This document shows positions 44,317 to 53,070 of a DNA stretch of 64,000 bases, piece by piece (position 1 is the stretch's first letter; each line of letters begins with the position of its first letter). A program made the translations under genes and the position numbers. Origin of the DNA: Pseudomonas fluorescens (GTDB lineage Bacteria; Pseudomonadota; Gammaproteobacteria; Pseudomonadales; Pseudomonadaceae); NCBI RefSeq assembly GCF_000968015.1, contig NZ_LACH01000035.1:22026-86025 (forward strand), written 5' to 3'. A model generated the notes under the pieces. It made no database searches and was not told where the DNA came from. It saw only the letters and a program-made list of their open reading frames with translations.

Positions 44317-44624
44317 TTTGAGTAACTCACGTTAAGACGGATCACAAGGAAGAGCTGATTGAGCACGGTTCGCTTCAGAACAATAAGAGGCGTTGGACAC
44401 GTACCCGGTATCAGCCTATGCGCAGCCCCCGGAAAATAGGCGGTAGCGACACACTGTCTATTTAACAGCAAAGCCTGCGGCTACTCAAATCAGGCAGTCC
44501 AGCGGTGCCCTGAGGGTCGATTTGTCACAGGCAGCCGGAGAATCCGGGGCTGCGGGGTGCCGGCAGGCTTGCTAGAGTGGTCCTGCACCTGCTGGATGAA
44601 CTTCATCACCTTTAGGGGAAACGC
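44317..44624. promoter_or_regulatory. Divergent promoter region of the cold-shock fusion gene and dps
   Basis: About 308 bp without a gene. GGGGA lies close before the dps ATG. I see no unambiguous OxyR site. Confidence 0.4.
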
Positions 44625-45101
44625 ATGGCAATCGATATCGATATCGGTATCAGTGAAGAGGATCGCAAGTCCATCGTCGACGGACTTTCGCGTCTGCTGT
44701 CGGACACTTATGTACTTTATTTGAAAACCCATAACTTCCATTGGAACGTCACCGGTCCGATGTTTCGGACTCTGCACTTGATGTTCGAGGAGCAATATAA
44801 CGAGTTGGCCCTGGCCGTCGATTCGATTGCCGAGCGAATTCGTGCTCTCGGATTTCCTGCCCCCGGTGCCTACTCTATTTATGCGCGCCTTTCTTCTATC
44901 AAGGAGGAGGTGGGTGTGCCCAATGCCGAGGACATGATCAAGCAACTTGTCGAAGGTCAGGAGGCGGTCACGCGTACTGCACGCGGGATCTTTCCACTGC
45001 TCGACAAAGTCAGTGACGAGCCAACGGCTGACCTCCTGACCCAGCGTATGCAAGTCCACGAGAAAACCGCGTGGATGCTGCGCTCCCTGCTGGACCAGTA
45101 A
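44625..45101 (+). CDS. dps: Dps-family DNA-binding ferritin
   Basis: Mini-ferritin of 158 residues that stores iron and shields DNA. The ferroxidase ligands, which lie across a dimer interface, are in YLKTHNFHWNVTGPMF and LHLMFEEQYNELALAVDSIAERI. The N terminus lacks the Lys-rich tail of E. coli Dps, so DNA binding may be weak. Located between the cold-shock gene and aspS as PA0962. Confidence 0.93.
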   Translation: MAIDIDIGISEEDRKSIVDGLSRLLSDTYVLYLKTHNFHWNVTGPMFRTLHLMFEEQYNELALAVDSIAERIRALGFPAPGAYSIYARLSSIKEEVGVPNAEDMIKQLVEGQEAVTRTARGIFPLLDKVSDEPTADLLTQRMQVHEKTAWMLRSLLDQ

Positions 45102-45370
45102 CAATGTTGGTGCGCGGATGGCGCCCTTGGGGTGTTGTTCGCGCCTAGTCTTCTCGTAACTTTTAGTGTCTTCTGTTGAACGATTTTGCGCCCAGGCGTG
45201 TAGGAAATTATCTGGCGTAGGACGGTCTCCATGATCGCTCTTCAGTTGTTGGCTTATCCTACGTTGATGGTCATAAAGTCATCTGGATATAACTTTGCGC
45301 CTGCGCTTTTATAGAGAAACAGCTTGTTGCTCTTATAAAAAAGCAAGGATGGCAAAGGAGTGTCAACGAT

Positions 45371-45709
45371 ATGGTTTACGAAGACAGGCGAAGCGAGGGG
45401 AGTGGCGGTCCAGTCAAGGATATAAGGATCGATCCATTTGTCAGTGAATTTGATATGGGCCTGGCCCAGCCTTTATCTCGATCAGTGCGGTTGAATGGTT
45501 TTGCAACCTGTTTGCGGCTTGAACAGGTCTATTGGGATATTTTGGGCGACATGGCCAAGGTCAACTGCTGTACGGTCAGTGCGCTGTTGTCCCATGTGGA
45601 CCGCGAGGTGCATTTACGTCACGGCGGGGTCAAGAACTTCACCGGGCTGGTGCGGGTTGTGTGCGTCGTGCACAGCCGGAAGGAAGGCGGCTGCGTCGCC
45701 ATGCCTTAG
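45371..45709 (+). CDS. Ribbon-helix-helix domain protein
   Basis: Protein of 112 residues. Residues about 38-105 match the RHH_4-type domain: RSVRLNGFATCLRLEQVYWDIL then CTVSALLSHVDREV and VCVVHSRK. AAGGAG precedes the ATG with good spacing. Probably a DNA-binding regulator acting as a dimer; the target is unknown. It lies alone between dps and the FmdB gene; the dps-RHH gap of about 270 bp holds no other gene. Confidence 0.72.
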   Translation: MVYEDRRSEGSGGPVKDIRIDPFVSEFDMGLAQPLSRSVRLNGFATCLRLEQVYWDILGDMAKVNCCTVSALLSHVDREVHLRHGGVKNFTGLVRVVCVVHSRKEGGCVAMP

Positions 45710-45845
45710 CCACAGGGGTGGAATGGGTCGAGTGTCGGTCTGTGCAGTCTTACGGCTGCACAGGCTGCATTTAATGGATATAATCCCGCTCTTTGCCGCA
45801 AAACCCAGCGTGTGCGGTAGCAATCTGATCGCCGAGACAACCCCC

Positions 45846-46067
45846 ATGCCGATGTACGACTATCAATGTGCTTCCTGTGGTCATCAGTTGGAAGCCATTC
45901 AAAAGATCAGCGCAGCACCGCTGGTCGACTGCCCTGCCTGCCAGGCGCCAGAGCTTAAGAAGATGCTGTCCATGCCGGGCTTCCGCCTTAGCGGCACCGG
46001 CTGGTACGAAACCGATTTCAAGACCGGTTCCAAGAAGAATCTGGCCGGCGGCGACAAAGCTGACTAG
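45846..46067 (+). CDS. FmdB-type zinc-ribbon protein
   Basis: Small protein of 73 residues starting MPMYDYQCASCG. Two CxxC pairs, CASC and CPAC, form a zinc ribbon; MPGFRLSGTGWYETDFK is the conserved tail of the FmdB regulatory-protein family. It precedes aspS by about 120 bp on the same strand, as PA0964-region small genes do in other pseudomonads. Function unknown. Confidence 0.88.
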   Translation: MPMYDYQCASCGHQLEAIQKISAAPLVDCPACQAPELKKMLSMPGFRLSGTGWYETDFKTGSKKNLAGGDKAD

Positions 46068-46189
46068 GGTCTTGAGCCTGAGTTGAACGACACGTGCGAG
46101 CTCTTGCATCATCTGGCGCCTTTCACAAGGGCAGGATATGAGCAAGGTCTCCAACCGAATTTCGAATTACGAGAAGCGAAACCACTACC

Positions 46190-47965
46190 ATGATGCGCAG
46201 CCATTATTGCGGCCAACTGAACGAAAGCCTGGAAGGCCAGGAAATTACCCTTTGCGGATGGGTTCACCGTCGCCGTGACCACGGTGGGGTGATTTTCCTC
46301 GATATCCGTGATCGTGACGGTCTGGCCCAGGTGGTGTTCGACCCGGACCGCGCTGAAACCTTCGCCGCCGCCGATCGCGTGCGCAGCGAATACGTGGTCA
46401 AGGTCACCGGCAAGGTTCGCCTGCGTCCGGCCGGTGCCGGCAACGCCAACATGGCGTCGGGCATGATCGAAGTGCTGGGCTACGAGCTGGAAGTATTGAA
46501 CGAAGCGGAAACCCCGCCGTTCCCGCTCAACGAGTTCTCCGACGTCGGCGAAGAAACCCGCCTGCGTTATCGCTTCATCGACCTGCGTCGTCCGGAAATG
46601 CTCGAGAAGCTGCGTCTGCGTTCGCGCATGACCACCAGCATCCGTCGCTTCCTGGACGAGAACGGCTTCCTCGATGTCGAGACGCCGATCCTGACTCGCG
46701 CCACGCCAGAAGGCGCTCGCGACTACCTGGTGCCGAGCCGTACTCACGCCGGTAGCTTCTTCGCCTTGCCGCAATCGCCACAGCTGTTCAAGCAGCTGCT
46801 GATGGTGGCCGGCTTCGACCGTTACTACCAGATCGCCAAGTGCTTCCGCGACGAAGACCTGCGTGCCGACCGTCAGCCTGAATTTACCCAGATCGACATC
46901 GAGACCAGCTTCCTCGATGAAAAAGAGATCATGGGCATCACCGAACAAATGATCCGCAACCTGTTCAAGGAAGTGCTGGACCTGGAGTTCGGCGACTTCC
47001 CGCACATGACCTTCGAAGAGGCCATGCGTCGTTACGGCTCCGACAAGCCGGACCTGCGTAACCCGCTGGAACTGGTTGACGTTGCCGATCAACTGAAAGA
47101 AGTCGACTTCAAGGTGTTCAGCGGCCCTGCCAACGACCCGAAATGCCGCGTTGCCGCTCTGCGCGTTCCTGGCGCGGCGAGCATGCCGCGCAAGCAGATC
47201 GACGACTACACCAAGTTTGTCGGCATCTACGGTGCCAAGGGCCTGGCGTACATCAAGGTCAACGAGCGCGCCAAGGGCGTTGAAGGTCTGCAATCGCCGA
47301 TCGTCAAGAACATCCCTGAAGCCAACCTCAATGTGATCCTTGATCGCGTTGGCGCGGTTGACGGCGACATCGTGTTCTTCGGTGCCGACAAAGCCAAGAT
47401 CGTCAGTGAAGCCTTGGGCGCGCTGCGGATCAAGGTCGGTAACGATCTGAGCCTGCTGACGTGCGAGTGGGCACCGATGTGGGTTGTCGACTTCCCGATG
47501 TTCGAAGAGAACGACGACGGCAGCTTCACTGCCTTGCACCACCCGTTCACCGCGCCGAAGTGCACCCCGGAAGAACTGGAAGCCAACCCGGCGACCGCTC
47601 TGTCCCGTGCCTACGACATGGTTCTGAACGGCACCGAGCTGGGTGGCGGTTCGATCCGTATCCATCGCAAGGAAATGCAACAGTCGGTATTCCGTCTGCT
47701 GGGTATCAGTGAAGCGGAACAGGAAGAGAAATTCGGCTTCCTGCTCGACGCCCTGAAATACGGCGCGCCGCCGCACGGTGGCCTGGCCTTCGGTCTGGAC
47801 CGTCTGGTGATGCTGATGACCGGTGCCCAGTCGATCCGTGAAGTGATCGCCTTCCCGAAAACCCAGAGCGCCGCTTGCGTCATGACTCAGGCCCCGGGTG
47901 TGGTAGATGCCAAGGCACTGCGCGAACTGCACATTCGTCTGCGCGAAACGCCTAAAGCTGAGTAA
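46190..47965 (+). CDS. aspS: Aspartyl-tRNA synthetase (probably non-discriminating)
   Basis: Class II aminoacyl-tRNA synthetase, 591 residues. N-terminal OB-fold anticodon-binding domain (LCGWVHRRRDHGGVIFLDIRD), motif 2 FRDEDLRADRQPEFTQID, GAD insertion domain about 290-420, and motif 3 GLAFGLDRLVMLM. Pseudomonads lack AsnRS in many species and use a non-discriminating AspRS with GatCAB; this cannot be decided by eye. Two consecutive ATG codons open the gene. Ends at a TTCG-loop terminator. Confidence 0.97.
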   Translation: MMRSHYCGQLNESLEGQEITLCGWVHRRRDHGGVIFLDIRDRDGLAQVVFDPDRAETFAAADRVRSEYVVKVTGKVRLRPAGAGNANMASGMIEVLGYELEVLNEAETPPFPLNEFSDVGEETRLRYRFIDLRRPEMLEKLRLRSRMTTSIRRFLDENGFLDVETPILTRATPEGARDYLVPSRTHAGSFFALPQSPQLFKQLLMVAGFDRYYQIAKCFRDEDLRADRQPEFTQIDIETSFLDEKEIMGITEQMIRNLFKEVLDLEFGDFPHMTFEEAMRRYGSDKPDLRNPLELVDVADQLKEVDFKVFSGPANDPKCRVAALRVPGAASMPRKQIDDYTKFVGIYGAKGLAYIKVNERAKGVEGLQSPIVKNIPEANLNVILDRVGAVDGDIVFFGADKAKIVSEALGALRIKVGNDLSLLTCEWAPMWVVDFPMFEENDDGSFTALHHPFTAPKCTPEELEANPATALSRAYDMVLNGTELGGGSIRIHRKEMQQSVFRLLGISEAEQEEKFGFLLDALKYGAPPHGGLAFGLDRLVMLMTGAQSIREVIAFPKTQSAACVMTQAPGVVDAKALRELHIRLRETPKAE

Positions 47966-47975
47966 GGCTGGCCAG

Positions 47976-48001
47976 AAGGGCGCATCTTCGGATGCGCCCT
48001 T
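47976..48001 (+). terminator. Terminator after aspS
   Basis: Eleven-pair stem AAGGGCGCATC / GATGCGCCCTT with a TTCG loop and T-rich tail. Confidence 0.92.
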
Positions 48002-48088
48002 TCTTTATAGATTGGTCGAGATTTTTATTTGCTGGCTGGCGCGTCATGGCGCGGCGGGCAATGTTTCAAAGAGAATTCGGAGCGAGAT

Positions 48089-48835
48089 ATGGCGGGTCAT
48101 TCCAAGTGGGCGAACATCAAGCACCGCAAAGAACGTCAGGATGCCAAGAAGGGCAAGATTTTCACCAAGTGGATTCGTGAACTGACCGTTGCGGCCCGTC
48201 AGGGCGGTGGTGATCCGGGTTCCAACCCGCGTTTGCGTCTGGCGCTGGACAAGGCCCTCGGCGCGAACATGAGTCGCGACATCATTGATCGCGCGGTCGC
48301 CCGCGGTGCCGGTGCTGCCGACACCGACGACATGGTCGAGCTGACCTACGAAGGCTACGGCCCGGGCGGCGTGGCGGTGATGGTCGAGTGCATGACCGAC
48401 AACCGAAACCGCACCGCAGCCGCTGTTCGCCATGCGTTCAGCAAGTGCGGCGGCAACCTCGGCACGGACGGTTCGGTGGCCTATCTGTTCGAGCGCAAGG
48501 GGCAGATTTCCTTCGCGCCAGGCGTCGATGAAGATGCGCTGATGGAAGCGGCGATGGAGGCCGATGCCGATGACGTGGTAACCCACGAAGACGGCTCCAT
48601 CGACGTATTCACCTCGTTCGCCGGTTTCTACTCCGTGCGTAACGCGCTGGAAGCGGCCGGTTTCAAAGGCGATGATGCGGAAATCGTGATGCTGCCGACC
48701 ACCAGTGCCGAACTGGATCTGGAAGGCGCCGAGAAGGTTCTGAAGCTGATCGACATGCTTGAAGACCTGGATGACGTGCAGAACGTTTACTCCAACGCGG
48801 ACATTCCAGAAGAAGTCGCCGCACAGCTCAGTTGA
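48089..48835 (+). CDS. yebC: YebC/TACO1 family protein
   Basis: Protein of 248 residues from MAGHSKWANIKHRKERQDAKKGK with GGAG before the ATG. Three-domain YebC fold with the GYGPGGVAVMVECMTDNRNRT motif. Members were annotated as transcription regulators and more recently linked to translation of difficult (proline-rich) sequences. Placed just upstream of ruvC, as in many proteobacteria. Confidence 0.95.
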   Translation: MAGHSKWANIKHRKERQDAKKGKIFTKWIRELTVAARQGGGDPGSNPRLRLALDKALGANMSRDIIDRAVARGAGAADTDDMVELTYEGYGPGGVAVMVECMTDNRNRTAAAVRHAFSKCGGNLGTDGSVAYLFERKGQISFAPGVDEDALMEAAMEADADDVVTHEDGSIDVFTSFAGFYSVRNALEAAGFKGDDAEIVMLPTTSAELDLEGAEKVLKLIDMLEDLDDVQNVYSNADIPEEVAAQLS

Positions 48836-48845
48836 TGCATTTATT

Positions 48846-48961
48846 AAAGATCGCAGCCTTCACAAAGCCCTACGCTGTACAGGTAGGAGCTGGCGAAGCC
48901 TGCGATCTTTTGATTTTCAGCGTTTATTTGAAAAGATCGCAGCCTTCGGCAGCTCCTACAG
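48846..48961. repeat. REP cluster, GATCGCAGCC family
   Basis: A first inverted pair AAAGATCGCAG ... CTGCGATCTTT with inner TAGGAGC, followed 20 bases later by a single AAAAGATCGCAGCCTTCGGC copy ending CTCCTACAG. Between yebC and ruvC. Confidence 0.82.
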
Positions 48962-48997
48962 TTACCCTCGAATACTCGCACTAGCTTTGCAGGCGTT

Positions 48998-49522
48998 ATG
49001 ACTTTAATTCTTGGTATCGACCCCGGTTCGCGCATTACCGGTTATGGCGTAGTACGTGATACCGGGCGTGGTTGCGTGTACGTGGCGTCGGGCTGTATTC
49101 GCACAGGTTCCGGCGAGCTGCATGAGCGCCTGCAAATCGTCTATCGCGGCGTGCGCGAAGTCATCCAGACCTACGGCCCGGTGACCATGGGCATCGAAAA
49201 GGTCTTCATGGCGCGCAACGCCGACTCTGCGCTCAAACTTGGCCAGGCTCGCGGCGCCGCCATCGTTGCCGGGGCGGAAGAAAGCCTGGAAATCGCTGAG
49301 TACACCGCGACCCAGGTCAAGCAGGCGGTGACCGGGACCGGCGCGGCGAATAAAGAGCAGGTGCAAATGATGGTCATGCACATGCTGAAACTGACCAGCA
49401 AGCCGCAAATCGATGCCTCGGACGCCCTGGCCATTGCCATTTGCCATGCTCACACCCGTTCCAGCCTGTTGCCGCATGGCCTGGGTACGGCACGCAGTCG
49501 TGGCGGGCGCCTGCGTCTCTGA
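48998..49522 (+). CDS. ruvC: Holliday-junction resolvase RuvC
   Basis: Endonuclease of 174 residues that cuts Holliday junctions. RNase H fold with acidic residues in ILGIDPGSRITGYG, IEKVFMARNADSALKLGQARG and DASDALAIAICHAH. Followed by ruvA and ruvB in the usual order. Confidence 0.97.
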   Translation: MTLILGIDPGSRITGYGVVRDTGRGCVYVASGCIRTGSGELHERLQIVYRGVREVIQTYGPVTMGIEKVFMARNADSALKLGQARGAAIVAGAEESLEIAEYTATQVKQAVTGTGAANKEQVQMMVMHMLKLTSKPQIDASDALAIAICHAHTRSSLLPHGLGTARSRGGRLRL

Positions 49523-49637
49523 TAGCATCAGCAATCATTTTTTATGGAACGAGGGTTTTGTGCCTGTGTCGTCGGCGCAAAACCCTTGTTCTGTCAGTCG
49601 CCAGCACTGATCTGGCCAACGCTCAAGGATCTGAAAC

Positions 49638-50252
49638 GTGATTGGACGCTTGCGCGGCACACTGGCTGAGAAACAGCCGCCGCACCTGATTCTGGATGTA
49701 AACGGTCTGGGGTATGAGCTGGAAGTGCCCATGACGACGCTTTATCGCTTGCCGTCGGTCGGTGAACCGCTGACCTTGCACACCCATTTGGTCGTACGCG
49801 AAGACGCGCAGTTACTCTATGGCTTCTTCAGCAAGCGTGAGCGAGACTTTTTTCGCGAGTTGATCCGTCTCAATGGTGTAGGGCCGAAATTGGCCCTGGC
49901 CCTGATGTCGAGCCTGGAAGTCGATGAACTGGTCCGCTGCGTGCAGTCCCAGGACACCTCGGCCCTGACCAAGGTGCCGGGCGTGGGTAAGAAGACTGCC
50001 GAGCGTTTGCTGGTGGAACTCAAGGATCGCTTCAAGGCCTGGGAAACCGTGCCGGCGATGTTTGCTTTGGTACCAAACCAGCCGGGTGGGCCAGATACGA
50101 CGCCGGTCGCCACCGCAGAAAATGACGCGGTCAGCGCGCTGATCTCCCTGGGCTACAAGCCGCAGGAAGCCAGCAAGGCGATTTCTGCGATCAAGGAGAA
50201 AGGTTTGAGCAGCGAAGACCTGATTCGTCGTGCCCTGAAGGGAATGATCTAA
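49638..50252 (+). CDS. ruvA: Holliday-junction DNA-binding protein RuvA
   Basis: Protein of 204 residues with GTG start (IGRLRGTLAEKQPPHLILDV). OB fold, then two helix-hairpin-helix motifs (LNGVGPKLALALMSSL and VPGVGKKTAERLLVELKDR) and the C-terminal domain III (SALISLGYKPQEASKAI) that contacts RuvB. ruvB starts at the base after its stop. Confidence 0.97.
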   Translation: MIGRLRGTLAEKQPPHLILDVNGLGYELEVPMTTLYRLPSVGEPLTLHTHLVVREDAQLLYGFFSKRERDFFRELIRLNGVGPKLALALMSSLEVDELVRCVQSQDTSALTKVPGVGKKTAERLLVELKDRFKAWETVPAMFALVPNQPGGPDTTPVATAENDAVSALISLGYKPQEASKAISAIKEKGLSSEDLIRRALKGMI

Positions 50253-51314
50253 GTGATTGAAGCTGATCGTCTGATTGCCGCCACACCTGGCCCTCGTGAC
50301 CGCGAGGAAGTCCAGGACCGCGCGATTCGCCCTGTCAGCCTGGCTGAATACATTGGCCAGCCGACCGTTCGCGAGCAAATGGAGTTGTTTATCCAGGCGG
50401 CCCGTGGGCGCAATGAATCCCTGGACCACACGCTGATTTTCGGCCCGCCGGGCCTGGGTAAAACTACCCTGGCCAACATCATCGCCCAGGAAATGGGGGT
50501 CTCGATCAAGAGTACCTCGGGCCCCGTGCTTGAACGCCCGGGTGATCTGGCTGCGCTGCTGACCAATCTTGAGCCACACGACGTGCTGTTCATCGACGAA
50601 ATCCATCGGCTCTCGCCGATCGTCGAAGAAGTGCTGTACCCGGCCATGGAAGATTTCCAGCTCGACATCATGATCGGCGAAGGGCCTGCCGCGCGCTCGA
50701 TCAAGCTTGATCTGCCGCCGTTCACCCTAGTCGGTGCGACGACGCGGGCGGGGATGCTGACCAATCCGCTGCGCGACCGTTTCGGCATCGTCCAGCGTCT
50801 GGAGTTCTACAACACCGCTGACCTGGCAACGATTGTCAGTCGTTCGGCTAACATCCTCGGCTTGCCACTGGACCCGGAAGGCGCCTTCGAAATCGCCCGC
50901 CGTGCCCGTGGTACACCGCGGATCGCCAACCGCTTGCTGCGCCGGGTTCGGGATTTCGCCGAAGTTCGCGCCAAGGGCCACATCACCAAACCGATCGCCG
51001 ACCTCGCCTTGAACCTGCTGGATGTCGACGAGCGTGGTTTCGATCACCAGGATCGACGTCTGTTGTTGACCATGATCGAGAAGTTCGACGGTGGGCCGGT
51101 CGGGGTCGATAGCCTCGCCGCCGCCATCAGTGAAGAGCGACACACTATTGAAGACGTGCTGGAGCCGTACCTGATCCAGCAGGGCTACATCATGCGTACG
51201 CCGCGGGGGCGAGTGGTGACTCGGCATGCGTATCTGCACTTCGGTTTAAACATCCCGTCACGATTGGGTGAGATGCCCGTGGTAGACGAGTTCCTCGATG
51301 CCGTGGACGATTAA
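50253..51314 (+). CDS. ruvB: Holliday-junction branch-migration ATPase RuvB
   Basis: AAA+ motor of 353 residues, GTG start immediately after the ruvA stop. Walker A GPPGLGKTTLAN, Walker B DVLFIDEIHRLSP, sensor 1 LVGATTRAGMLTNPLRDRFG, and a winged-helix C terminus with TPRGRVVTRHAYLHFGL. Confidence 0.98.
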   Translation: MIEADRLIAATPGPRDREEVQDRAIRPVSLAEYIGQPTVREQMELFIQAARGRNESLDHTLIFGPPGLGKTTLANIIAQEMGVSIKSTSGPVLERPGDLAALLTNLEPHDVLFIDEIHRLSPIVEEVLYPAMEDFQLDIMIGEGPAARSIKLDLPPFTLVGATTRAGMLTNPLRDRFGIVQRLEFYNTADLATIVSRSANILGLPLDPEGAFEIARRARGTPRIANRLLRRVRDFAEVRAKGHITKPIADLALNLLDVDERGFDHQDRRLLLTMIEKFDGGPVGVDSLAAAISEERHTIEDVLEPYLIQQGYIMRTPRGRVVTRHAYLHFGLNIPSRLGEMPVVDEFLDAVDD

Positions 51315-51345
51315 TAACCTTTGCGCGCTGATTTATTCGGGGTTT

Positions 51346-51365
51346 GTGCGGTCCTAGGACCGTAC
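51346..51365 (+). terminator. Palindrome after ruvB, probable terminator
   Basis: GTGCGGTCC-TA-GGACCGTAC followed by TTTC. The stem has one wobble pair; the T tail is short. Confidence 0.55.
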
Positions 51366-51441
51366 TTTCGCCAGAAAGCCGTGAATCAATGAAAAACAGT
51401 TGCCTGGCCGGATTGGCAACCTGAGGAGTAAGCACTAGAGT

Positions 51442-51909
51442 ATGCGCGCGCAAAACGGGCTTGAGCCTTTCGCACTTCGTTGTCGCGTTTATTACGAGGA
51501 CACCGATGCGGGCGGCATCGTGTATTACGTCAATTACCTCAAGTTTATGGAACGGGCTCGAACCGAGCGGCTCCGGGAGCTGGGCTTTGCCCAATCCCAG
51601 CTTGCAGGTGAGGACCTGTTGTTCGTCGTGCATTCCAGCGAAGCGCGTTACCACGCGCCGGCGCGACTGGATGACGAACTGCTGGTAAGCGCTGAAGTAA
51701 TCGAATTGAACCGTGTCAGCCTGCGCTTCAAACAGCAGGTCAGGCGGGCTACGGATAATGCGCTGCTCTGCGAAGGGCAGTTTTTGGTGGCCTGTGTGCG
51801 CACTAACAGTTTGAAACCCCGGGCCATTCCCGAAGCTCTACGTGCGGCCTTTGCCGACGTGAGCGGCGCGGGTACACACTCAAAGCAGGAGATAAAGCGT
51901 GGAAGCTAA
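51442..51909 (+). CDS. ybgC: Tol-Pal-associated acyl-CoA thioesterase
   Basis: Hot-dog fold thioesterase of 155 residues, first gene of the tol-pal operon. The active-site motif is VYYEDTDAGGIVYYVNYLKFMERARTE (Asp at DTDAGG). ybgC and tolQ overlap by eleven bases. It probably acts on fatty acyl thioesters near the membrane; its link to Tol is unclear. Confidence 0.94.
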   Translation: MRAQNGLEPFALRCRVYYEDTDAGGIVYYVNYLKFMERARTERLRELGFAQSQLAGEDLLFVVHSSEARYHAPARLDDELLVSAEVIELNRVSLRFKQQVRRATDNALLCEGQFLVACVRTNSLKPRAIPEALRAAFADVSGAGTHSKQEIKRGS

Positions 51910-52594
51910 CGTCGTCGACCATTCCTCCATGTGGAGCCTGGTCAGCAATGCCAGTATCGTGGTGCAACTGGTAATGCTGATCCTGGTAGCCGCATCGGTG
52001 ACCTCATGGATCATGATCTTTCAGCGCAGCAACCTGCTGCGCGCCGGTCGACGTGCCCTGGAGAGCTTTGAAGAGCGCTTCTGGTCGGGTATCGACCTGT
52101 CCAAACTCTACCGTCAGGCCGGCAGCAACCCTGATCCGGATTCGGGCGTAGAGCAGATCTTCCGTGCCGGCTTCAAGGAATTCTCCCGTCTGCGCCAGCA
52201 GCCAGGCGTTGACCCGGAAGCGGTCATGGAAGGCGTGGCCCGTGCCATGCGCGTCGCCATTTCCCGCGAAGAAGAAAAGCTCGAGCAGAGCCTGCCGTTC
52301 CTCGCGACCGTAGGTTCCGTCAGCCCGTACATCGGTCTGTTCGGTACTGTCTGGGGGATCATGAACTCCTTCCGTGGTCTGGCAACTGCCCAGCAAGCGA
52401 CCCTGGCCACTGTGGCTCCAGGTATCGCCGAGGCACTGATTGCAACCGCGATCGGTCTGTTCGCCGCCATCCCGGCCGTTATCGCTTACAACCGTTTCGC
52501 TGCTCGCAGCGAAACCTTGCTGGGCCGTTACTACACCTTCGCCGATGAATTCCAGGCGATCCTGCACCGCAAAGTGCACACCAGCGAAGAATAA
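51899..52594 (+). CDS. tolQ: Tol-Pal inner-membrane protein TolQ
   Basis: Proton-channel subunit of 231 residues, MotA/ExbB family, GTG start. Three helices: about 18-40, 135-160 (VGSVSPYIGLFGTVWGIMNSF) and 170-195 (APGIAEALIATAIGLFAAIPAVIAYN). With TolR it energises TolA to constrict the outer membrane during division. Confidence 0.96.
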   Translation: MEANVVDHSSMWSLVSNASIVVQLVMLILVAASVTSWIMIFQRSNLLRAGRRALESFEERFWSGIDLSKLYRQAGSNPDPDSGVEQIFRAGFKEFSRLRQQPGVDPEAVMEGVARAMRVAISREEEKLEQSLPFLATVGSVSPYIGLFGTVWGIMNSFRGLATAQQATLATVAPGIAEALIATAIGLFAAIPAVIAYNRFAARSETLLGRYYTFADEFQAILHRKVHTSEE

Positions 52595-52608
52595 GCAGGT
52601 AATTTCCA

Positions 52609-53070
52609 ATGGCTTTAATCGCTCGAGCTCGCAAAAAGCGCAAGCCGGTTGCCGAGATGAACGTGGTGCCTTACATCGACGTGATGTTGGTGCTGCTGGT
52701 CATCTTCATGGTGACCGCTCCGATGCTCAATCAGGGCGTGAAAGTTGATCTGCCCAAGGTTTCCAGCGAAGCCTTGCCGCAGGACAACAACACTCAGGTC
52801 CTGACCATTTCGATCAAGTCTGACAAGACCTATTACTGGAACCTTGGCAGCGAAGTCGACACCGAAAAGCAGCAGGACAAGGCCATGACCTTGCCGCAGA
52901 TGACTGACGCCGTGACCAAGATCATTCGCGCCGGCACTGAAGGTGGCAAGCGTACTCAGGTGTTCATCCGCGGTGACAAGACCGTCGACTACGGTTCCGT
53001 CATGGGCGCCATGGGCGGGTTGCAGAAAGCCGGGGTCGGTAATGTTGGCTTGATTACCGAGGCACCCTGA
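52609..53070 (+). CDS. tolR: Tol-Pal inner-membrane protein TolR
   Basis: ExbD/TolR protein of 153 residues: one helix at about 20-40 with the essential Asp in VVPYIDVMLVLLVIFMV, then a periplasmic domain ending GVGNVGLITEAP. The stop and the tolA start share one base (TGATG). Confidence 0.96.
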   Translation: MALIARARKKRKPVAEMNVVPYIDVMLVLLVIFMVTAPMLNQGVKVDLPKVSSEALPQDNNTQVLTISIKSDKTYYWNLGSEVDTEKQQDKAMTLPQMTDAVTKIIRAGTEGGKRTQVFIRGDKTVDYGSVMGAMGGLQKAGVGNVGLITEAP

